From Annona cherimola (taxonomy: Eukaryota > Streptophyta > Magnoliopsida > Magnoliales > Annonaceae), in assembly GCA_030490835.1 (NCBI GenBank), contig CM059972.1, forward strand, positions 42,511,452 to 42,575,451: 64,000 nt of DNA. Reading direction: 5' to 3'. Of this stretch, positions 55,984 to 64,000 are shown piece after piece. The notes below the pieces were generated by a model, which worked only from the letters and a program-made list of their open reading frames with translations, was not told the origin of the DNA and made no database searches. A program made the position numbers and the translations under genes. Numbering within the stretch: position 1 is the stretch's first letter; the number at the start of each line of letters is the position of its first letter.

Positions 55984-58900
55984 CATTAATCGGACTCGGT
56001 GGCGTCCTCGTCCTCGCTGTCGCTGCGCTGCGGCTGTGGTGCTCCGAACCGAGGCCCCCACATAGTCCTTAGTCCAAGATCTTGTCGATTGGTAAACGTG
56101 ACTCGAGATTGTTGCCCTGATCACGCGGCGGGTTCTTAATTGGATCTCGTCCAATTTTTTTTTCTTTCATCACATAACATATACTCATCATCATTCATAA
56201 TGGACTCATCCATATCATCATAAATCATCAACTTCTCATATTATTCATAACTTCTTAATTTCATACAACCTATGTCTTTTTCGCCATATCCCATTAGGGC
56301 ATACATTCATATTTCAATATACAAAGGATTACATACCTTTGTAACTATGCTTCTTTCATTCATTCATCATATCACTTACATGCAAATCAACCTGATCTTT
56401 TTCATCACTTGGCTTTCCTTGCACCTGTCTGAGGTTGGGAAAATAAAACATGAGTCAAAACTCAATAAGCAAGCATTTTTCATTTTAAATGCATTCCTCT
56501 CCATTTGGTAGAAGACACTTACTAAGTGATCAACTACCAACGGAATAGAAACCTTTTCGTAAACCATTTTTGGAAAATTTTTCATAAACCATTCGCAAAT
56601 GCATTTCTCTCCATTCGATAGGAGACACTTAACAAGTGAACTACTAATGGAATAGAAACCTTTTCATAAAAATCATTTCATAAACATTGGATGTGCAAAT
56701 GCTTCATTTCCACTCCTGACATAAACCTTTGTGTGCGGGTACGCTAGCCCAGAGAACATCTCACATAGCATGGTCCAATACGCTGGCTGTCTCCGACTTG
56801 GCCTCATCAAGGGGAATCTCTCTTCCTCTTGACACCTACATGGTTCCTACATGCATGACTTTTGATTTTCCCGGCATTATATACCTCTTACACCAGGTGA
56901 CTTGTCATTCTCATATAGAGAATTATTTGCACCATCCCTTAAAAACATCATTTCAAATTCATGCTTTCCTTTTCAATCCATGTATGAAAATGCAATGCAT
57001 TCATTCACACATAACATTCCTTTGCCTCCATCTCTGGGGAGGACGCCGTCGGCACACAGCCCATACAACTCGGCAATAGTGAAGGGGGACCCTCTGATCC
57101 GCTTTCTACCTCCACCAAAGCTTCTTTATTATACATCATACATGTGCACATGTCCATGAATATCACATGACATCAATATGCCGGCATGACTTCTCATAAA
57201 AACTCATAAACATTCATCATTTCAAAACATTATAGGAATGACCACCCTTAAACACATTTCATAAATACTTGAGAATAAAATCACATTTTCAAAGTTGTGC
57301 TTGCTTACAAATCATCATTTTCAAAAGGATTGCTTGCTTACATCCTCAGTCTGTGTCCTCCACCTTTTCCTTTCCTTTTCCTATACAAGAAAAAATGATA
57401 TTTTATCTATATCATTTCATGTCTTAGTTTATTTCCCATGCATGCTTTATAATCATCCATTACCTCATTCCCATAGAGGTTAATCTTATAAAGATACTTG
57501 GTCATTACTCATTTATATGGATTTTTATCCATAAATCCTTTAAAAATTCCATCCATATATCCTCATAAAATATAAAAATAAATATCAATTTTTTCCAAAA
57601 TCACGCTGTTTACTGTTTATAGTTACTGTAGCAAATCACTGTTCACCCGAGGTTAATGTTCACAGCGACGTGGGTTACTGTTCATGAGTTCCAAAAATTG
57701 ACATTTTTTCCAAAAATAAAAAATACCATGATATAGCTCTCAGTTAGTATATCATGGGAAGATTTATACATTTTGAATTTATCATCATTTACTTGGCTAA
57801 ATAAATCATTTTCTCTATATACTAAAAATCAACATAAATTCACTTAAGCATAATCCTTAATTCCAAAAATCATAAAATTAATATATCATCATTCCAACAT
57901 AATATTTCTCATATTCATACATCCCAAATCATCATTTATCATTTTTGGAGGATTATTTACACATATATATGCTATCTTCCCGAATGCTCTATCTTTGCTC
58001 CAAATTTTTGATGTTTTGGCATAATTCCGATTAAGCATTATAACTATACTTATTTTCTCATGCTTAGGCATTATCTAAGCATGATTTTATCCTACTTAAC
58101 ATCCAAAAGAAATTTGAGAAGAATTCACTTACCTCAAGTGGAGAACTCCCCTCCTACTCTGTTCTTTCTTTCTCTTTCCTTCTCTCTCTCTCTTTCTCTC
58201 TTGCTTCAAAAACGTGGGGAATGAATTTCTCAAGCTAAGAATTTTTGGAATGGGTGTGAAATTCGTTCAAGGCACCCTCCCCTTTATATAGTGCTCCAAA
58301 TTTCATGAAATTGCATTCTATCCCCTTGAAATTTGGGCTAAATTATAAATATTTTTGCCAAGAAAATTTTCAAGCAATTTCCAAGCAACCCTTGACCAAT
58401 GTGCAGCCCTTAGCTACTGTTCACGCCCCCCATGGCAGCCTTATTTATTTACGTTTTTTATTTTATTAAAATTAATTTTTTTTAAGCTAATTCAATCTCA
58501 TCCATTGATTTTTGATGAGGATGAATTTGAACCATTGGATTTGGCTCCCTTTTTCCACAGCCCCTGCACTCCTTGAGCCTTGTGCTGATTTTGCATTTAT
58601 TATTTATCTATTTAATTAATTAAAATTAATCTAAAGTCAAATTCTAATTAATGAAAAAGTAAAGCTACTTTTTGATCTTCAAATGACGTTTAATATTGAC
58701 CCTCAATTTATGATTTTTGATCAATCTTGGACCACTCATCATGTTCATCATCATATTTTGGCTATCCATAAAAAATTTCATCTCAATCCGACGTCCGGAT
58801 TGCAAGATATGAGTTTTTCTTCATTTTCTTTACAAAAATCCATAAAAATTCGAAAATTATTATTTTAATCCAAAAAAGCACTTTTGTCCTTTAGTGGGAA

Positions 58901-60189
58901 GCTTCCTTTTTCATCTTTTATGATTAAGTTAATCCAAAGTGATTAACTTAACATATTCCTTAATCCCACGTTTACTATTCACGTTTCACTATTCACGTGT
59001 TCTATTCATCCAAATTTCATAAATAATTATTTTAACCTTTATTCCCACATATTTTCATTCTCATGAATGTATATTTTTCTAATATATTGCCTAGGATTTA
59101 CAACCCTAGGATTTTATACACATGTCTAAGATCGGAGTTTCACAGCTGCCCGAAGCAGGCTCGGAACTCCGGGGGCATCGATGGGAAAGGCGGGAGAGTC
59201 GAGGTGTCGATGTGGCGGTCCTCCGCAATCTGGCGCAAGTAGGCCTCCATCGCCCTGTTGTGCTGACGCATATACCTGTCTTGGGCCACTACCAAGTTCT
59301 CTAGGTTGGTCAGTCGCTCGCCAGTGGATAGAGGCTGAGAGGAAGGTCCCGCTGGTGGAGCTGCTGTGAGGCATGTCGTGGCGGTGCAGACTTGTGGCCG
59401 GGTGTGGTAGGAGAGGTCGTTTATGATCGCCTGGCAGTTCAGGACCTCCTCCATCGGCTCCCATCTAACTCCTGCCCGCTTACAGAGCCCGGTGATGAGG
59501 GATGGGAAGTAGTAGCTGCCCCCGGGCACTGTCGCACAGGCACAGATCTAGCGGTAGATCAGCCTGCCCACATTGATCAACATCTCGCTGTAAATGGCGT
59601 GGAGCAGGAGTGCCCTATCCATCATCACCTCCCTGACGTTCATCGACGGCATCATCCGGGCTGATATGAAATGGAATAACATCCTCCCGTGACAAAGCAT
59701 ATCGCTCCGCTTGAAGGAGGTAAGCTGCCCGCTTGTCGACTTCCAGACCGGTGGCCTCTCGCAAAACTGGCACGTAATGGAGTCGACGTCTCGGTCTTCT
59801 CCCACCAGAAAAGCCTCGTACTGGTCCGGGCGATCGAAAGAACACAACCCATAGTAGGAGTTGATCGCCTTAGCATGAAATGAGACGATCTTGCCCCGAA
59901 TCTTGACTCGCCCTTGCTCATGTTCCACCGCATTAGCATAGAACTCTTTGACCACCGGTGTAATAACGAGCTGAGACTGCGCCAAGAACTTCTGCCAGCC
60001 CTGGGCATTCAGGTTGAGGAGAGGAACGTCAGAGAATGCATCGACCTTGATTCCCCTTTCTGGAATCAGGTGGCGCTTCTGTAGCGAGTTCGTGTACTGC
60101 TTGAAGGCCTGAGCGGACACGAACTGGTTGATGTTGGATTCCATCGGCTCATAAATTTTCTTCCTCTTGGCAGATGACGATGAAGCCAT
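55984..60189 (-). pseudogene. Athila-like second ORF, interrupted by a solo LTR
   Basis: Start chosen at the ATG at 60189 (MASSSSAKRKKIYEPMESN), shared with the + strand copy at 4632. The first part runs to 59550 with EFYANAVEHEQGRVKIRGK, AINSYYGLCSFDRPDQYEAF and ALLLHAIYSEMLINVGRLIY, the 'putative plant transposon protein' domain. One TAG stop (59551) follows, after which the same frame continues (PGGSYYFPSLITGLCKRAGV) to CFGQ, a coil-like segment and a solo LTR insertion at 56035-59144. Beyond it, the frame resumes as PQRSDSEDEDATESD and stops at 55984. Without the stop and insertion it would be about 370 residues. Function is unknown; it sits where Athila elements carry a second, env-position ORF. 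Codons are GC-rich compared with the surroundings. Confidence 0.7.
56035..59144 (-). mobile_element. Solo LTR, family B, inserted in the Athila-like second ORF
   Basis: 3110 bp. On the minus strand it starts TGTGAAACTCCGATC and ends GGAGCACCACA. Flanks are GCGGC (56030-56034) and GCTGC (59145-59149), a 5-bp target duplication with one change. TATA box TATATAAAGG (minus) at 58281-58290. It is longer than the other two copies, in part from a ~109-bp period direct duplication at about 56490-56665. Decamer cluster at 57603-57690. Confidence 0.85.
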
Positions 60190-60774
60190 GTCTCCAATAA
60201 ATAATTGCCTCAAACAAACTCACAAGCAATAGTCCAAAACCAACCACACGAGCCAACCTCCAAAAATGGCACGAAAAGCTCAAATCCGCTGTCCAATCAC
60301 GAAAACAATCCTCCACTTAAACAATCCAATCCAATCCTCCACCCAAACAATCACCAAGCAACTTCAAATCAATGAAAAGGCCTCAAAGATGAAGAGATTT
60401 TACCCCCGGAAGCTTGTCAGTAGGCGCCACTCTACTGATAGCGTTGTCCGGCACCGGCCGGTAGAAACTTTGAAGATTGGGCTTAAAATGGAGCCCAAAA
60501 GAAGGAGAAATTTATGGGAAACAATGTTTAGGAATGGGGTTAAGGATTTAGTGATGAAAAAATTGGATTTTTGGGGTGGATTTGGGTGAATCTAAGAAAA
60601 GGGAAAAAATGAGAATGAAATGGATGGAATGGAGAGGTGATTTCTTGATGAAATGGGGTTGGATTTGAGTTGAGATGGTTTGGAATCAAGGGGAGAATGT
60701 TTGAAAATGAGAAAGGGGAGATAAAGTGGCACCGGGGCGTGGGGTTAGGGTTTAGAGCCCTAACCCGCGCCTTA
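60190..60774 (-). promoter_or_regulatory. Leader and telo-box part of the second ORF's internal promoter
   Basis: On the minus strand, the element's sequence before the family B insertion reads GGCTTTATAAGG, then within about 15 bases GGGTTAGGGCTCTAAACCCTAA (two telo-box-like words, 60740-60765), then a C/T-rich leader to the ATG at 60189. The TATA word is split by the solo LTR, half at 60770-60774 and half after 63445. This mirrors the arrangement at 3768-4631. An internal promoter is inferred. Confidence 0.5.
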
Positions 60775-63445
60775 TGTGATACCCCGATCTTAGACACGTG
60801 TATAAAATCCTAGGGTTGTAAACTCTAGGTAATATATTTGGAAAATATACATTCATGAGTATGAAATATGTGGGAATAGAGGTTAAAATAATTATTTATG
60901 AAATTCGGATGAATAGTGCACGTGAATAGTAACCTTGGGATTAAGACACATGATCAAGAGTTAATCATTTGGATTAACTTAATCACAAAAAGACAAAAAG
61001 GAGATTTAATCACTACAGGACTAAATAGTAATTTTTTGGATATTTTAATCTAATTTTGGATTTTAGTGAAAATTAATGAAAAATTCATAATTTGCAATAC
61101 GGATGTCGGATTTTGATGAAATTTTTTATGGATGGTTAAAAATTCATAATGAACATGATGAATAGGTTAAGATGTGATGAAAATCATAAATTAAGGGTCA
61201 AGATGAAACGTCAAAAGGAGATAAAAAAGTAGCTTAATTTTTCATTAATGCTACTTTTGAATTTTTATTAAATTAAATAATTAAAAAATTAAAAAATTAA
61301 ATGCAAAGCAGCTACAGCAGGGGTGTGAGCAGGGGGACAGTTGGGCATTTGACCAAAAATCAATGGTCCATGATTATCATCATCATAAACCAACGGCTAG
61401 GATTTAATTTGCTTAAAATAAATAAATTTTAATAAATAAAAAATCTAGAAAAATAGGGCTGAAATAGGGGGCTGGAGAAGGCCTAGGGTGGGCTGCACAA
61501 GGCTCCATGCACCTTTTGAATTTGGAAAAAAACACATTTGCAATTTCACACATTTTGCAAGAGGGGTAAAATCCAAATTTATGAAAAATCAAACCTTATA
61601 AATAGGGGGCAGGGGTGGATGTCCAAGATCACAATCATCCCAGCTCCATTTGATCATTTTCCACCCCCACCACGTTTTAGCCTTGAGGAGAAAGAAGAGG
61701 AGAAAGTTAGAGATAGAAAGTGTGAGAAAAAGAGGGATATCTCCACATCGGGTAAGTGATTTCTTCCTAAATTTTTTTTGGGTGTTAAGTAGGGTAAAAC
61801 CATGCTTAGATAATTCCTAAGCATGAGAAAATAAGTAAAGTTATAATTCTTAATTGAAATTATGCCGAAACATCGAAAATTTGGAGCAAAGATAGAGCAT
61901 TCGGGAAGATAGCATATGATATGTGTAAATAATGCTCTAAAATTGATAAATGATGATTTGAGATCAATGAATATGATAAATATGATGTTGAATGATGATA
62001 TATTAATTTCATAATTTTTAGAATTAAGGATTATGCTTAAGTGAATTTATGTTGATTTTTAGTATATGGAGAAAATGATTTATTTAGCCAAGTAAATGAT
62101 GATAAATTCAAAATGTATGAAATTTTCCATGATATACTAAGCATAAGCTATGTCATTGTATTTTTTATTTTTGGAAAAAATGTCATTTTTTGGAACCCAT
62201 GAACAGTAACCAACACACTGTGAATAGTAACCTCGGGCGAACAGTAATTTGCTACAGTGACATGAATAGTAATTATAAACAGTGAACATTGTGATTTTGG
62301 GAAAAATTGAGATTTATTTTTATATTTTATGAGGATATATGGATGGAATTTTTAAAGAATTTATGGATAAAAATCCATATAAGGAGGTAATGACCAAGAA
62401 TATTTATAAGATTAACCTCTGTAGAAATGAGGTAAGGGATGATTATAAAGCATGCATGGGAAGTAAACTAAGAAATGAAATGATAATAGATAAAATATCA
62501 TTTTTCCTTGTATAGGAAAAAGAAAGGAAAAGGTGGAGGACACAGACTGAGGAGGTAAGCAAGCTATATGCTTTCTAAAATATTTCTAAATGATTACAAA
62601 TTGTTTGCTTACGTGTTTTATAAATTATATTTAAGGATGACCATTCCTATAATGCTTTACATGAAATGATTGCTAATTGCTTGTTAAATTACTTTCTAAA
62701 TGATTTATCAAGTTTTATGGAGCATGTCATGCCGGCATATGTGTATGTTCATGGTGCACAAGGAAGAGGCTTTGGTGGAGGTATAAAGCGGATCGAGGAT
62801 CCCCCTTCACTATTGCCAAGTCGCAAGGGCTGTGTGCCGGCGGCGTCCTCCCAGAAGTTGGAGGCACAAGAAAAGTCATGAATGAATGAATGCATTGCAT
62901 TATCATGAAATGCATGAAAAGGTTTCTGTCCCATTGGTAATTGATCACATGGTATGTGTCTCCTACCAAATGGGGAGAAATGCATTTGAATGAAAGCAAA
63001 ATGTTTACTTGCCAAAGAAAAAGGCTTGCTTACTGAGTATTATTACTCATATGTGTTTTCAAAATGACAAACAGGTAATGGAGCTGACTCATAAAGGATG
63101 CCAGGTAGAAATGACCTGTAAATTTAATTGCAGTTCTATGTATGCGTCAAAAGAGACAAATGTATAATAATCATATTAAAGACATGTTTTATGGATATTA
63201 TAGACATGATTGTACTTATGTGAATTATTTCAATAAAAAGAAGATATGAATGGTTTTATGATGATATGGATGAGTCTATTATGAATAAAGTGTATGCTTA
63301 TGTGATGAATGAAAAGAAAAAAAAATTGGACGAGATCCAATTAAGTACCGGCCGCGTGATCAGGGCAACAATCCTGAGTCACATTTACCAATCGACAAGA
63401 TCCCAGAGTAAGGTTTATGTGGACGCCTCGGTTCGGGGCGCCACA
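60775..63445 (+). mobile_element. Solo LTR, family B, inserted in the internal TATA box
   Basis: 2671 bp, starts TGTGATACCCCGATC and ends GGGGCGCCACA. Perfect 5-bp target duplication CCTTA (60770-60774 and 63446-63450). TATA box TATAAATAG at 61597-61605; decamer cluster near 62203-62290; G-box with decamers near 60912. It is in the opposite orientation to the solo LTR at 56035-59144. Confidence 0.9.
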
Positions 63446-64000
63446 CCTTATAAAGCCGTCCGAGTCGTGTTGTCCACGACCCGGCGTCGGGGCGCCAGTT
63501 CATCGCTCCGTGTTCTTTGGGATCTTCATCACGGCGCCGGGGCGCCCCCATGCGATGCCTAGGCGCCGATGTTTTTCAACAATTTTTAAAATTTGCTCCA
63601 AGCTGCTTCCTAGCATGATCTTTATGAAATTGAGCTCCAAGTCATTTTCCTATATAAAAAATAAAAAAAAAACAAAATTTAAAATGAAAATGAAAATGAG
63701 TAATGGGTTGCCTCCTATTCAGCGCTAAGTTTAACGTCCTCAGCCCGACGTTCCATAATGATTAGCCAATTCCTGCTCTGTCGAATTGCCTTCCATGCAG
63801 ATTGTGCACTGGAAGTTTAGACCTCTTCCAGGCCTTTTCAAATAGATCAGTTAGCCTCTTTTCTTGAATTTCATAGAGACTATAGAAGGGTTGTTCAGGG
63901 TCTTGAATTAATGATGGCTTCAAGATGCTGCTTTCCAAGGCTATGCATTGATCAATTAAGTCATGTTGCACCTGAATTTGAGGAAGATAAATTAGAGGCA
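63446..64000 (-). other. Athila-like spacer between pol and the second ORF
   Basis: On the minus strand, CGTCGGGCTGAGGACGTTAA..AGCGCT..GGAGGCAACCCAT (63702-63749) is a conserved block found after pol in Athila-like elements. GGCGCC-type words occur at about 63490-63570. A 69-codon minus-strand frame at 63762-63971 is not recognised; it may be decayed sequence near the pol end. Pol itself must lie beyond the right edge. Confidence 0.55.

Overview
This window is from a plant nuclear genome, most likely a woody or otherwise repeat-rich eudicot. The evidence is one spliced chloroplast light-harvesting gene (LHCB7, 40569-43652, + strand) set in about 60 kb of nested transposable elements. It is AT-rich, with long intergenic distances, plant retrotransposon lineages (Ty3 chromovirus, Athila-like, Ty1 Sirevirus), tRNA-iMet primer binding sites, MITEs and microsatellites. 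I see no rRNA gene, functional tRNA gene or CRISPR array.

Layout. 1-2530: fragment of a long Tekay-like LTR (family A, minus). 2612-5230: decayed Athila-like fragment on +. 5231-20848: a chromodomain Ty3 element on the minus strand (3' LTR truncated, 5' LTR 16885-20848). Its polyprotein has a pre-gag acidic ORF, gag, protease, RT with a duplicated catalytic motif, RNase H and an integrase missing its core, split by a solo LTR of family B (9099-11736). 20849-28203: repeat remnants (Sirevirus LTR pieces, a GA tract, a truncated family C LTR, a non-LTR-type RNase H fragment). 28209-38386: a solo LTR of family C with target duplication CATAC. Inside it sits a complete, young Sirevirus (29426-37821, target duplication CAAGG). 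38392-38735: remnant of a nucleotide-sugar/sugar-phosphate transporter gene, holding a hAT-type MITE next to it (38741-39474).

40569-43652: LHCB7, six exons, 329 residues, apparently intact, with one GC-AG intron and a CACTA-type MITE in intron 2. 43653-53163: intergenic DNA with microsatellites, two MITE families, an inverted Sirevirus LTR fragment, a SINE-like stretch and a tandem repeat. 53264-64000: the 3' part of an Athila-like element on the minus strand. It has a 3' LTR with a palindrome array, and a second ORF with what looks like its own TATA/telo-box promoter. Two solo family B LTRs in opposite orientations break it, one inside the ORF and one inside that TATA box.

LHCB7 is the only host gene that looks functional. 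Everything else is selfish DNA or its debris. The most unusual signals are in non-coding parts of the retroelements: arrays of palindromic modules in the LTRs of two unrelated lineages, a conserved internal promoter, and G-box/decamer clusters in family B LTRs. All family assignments were made by eye from motifs; no search was run.
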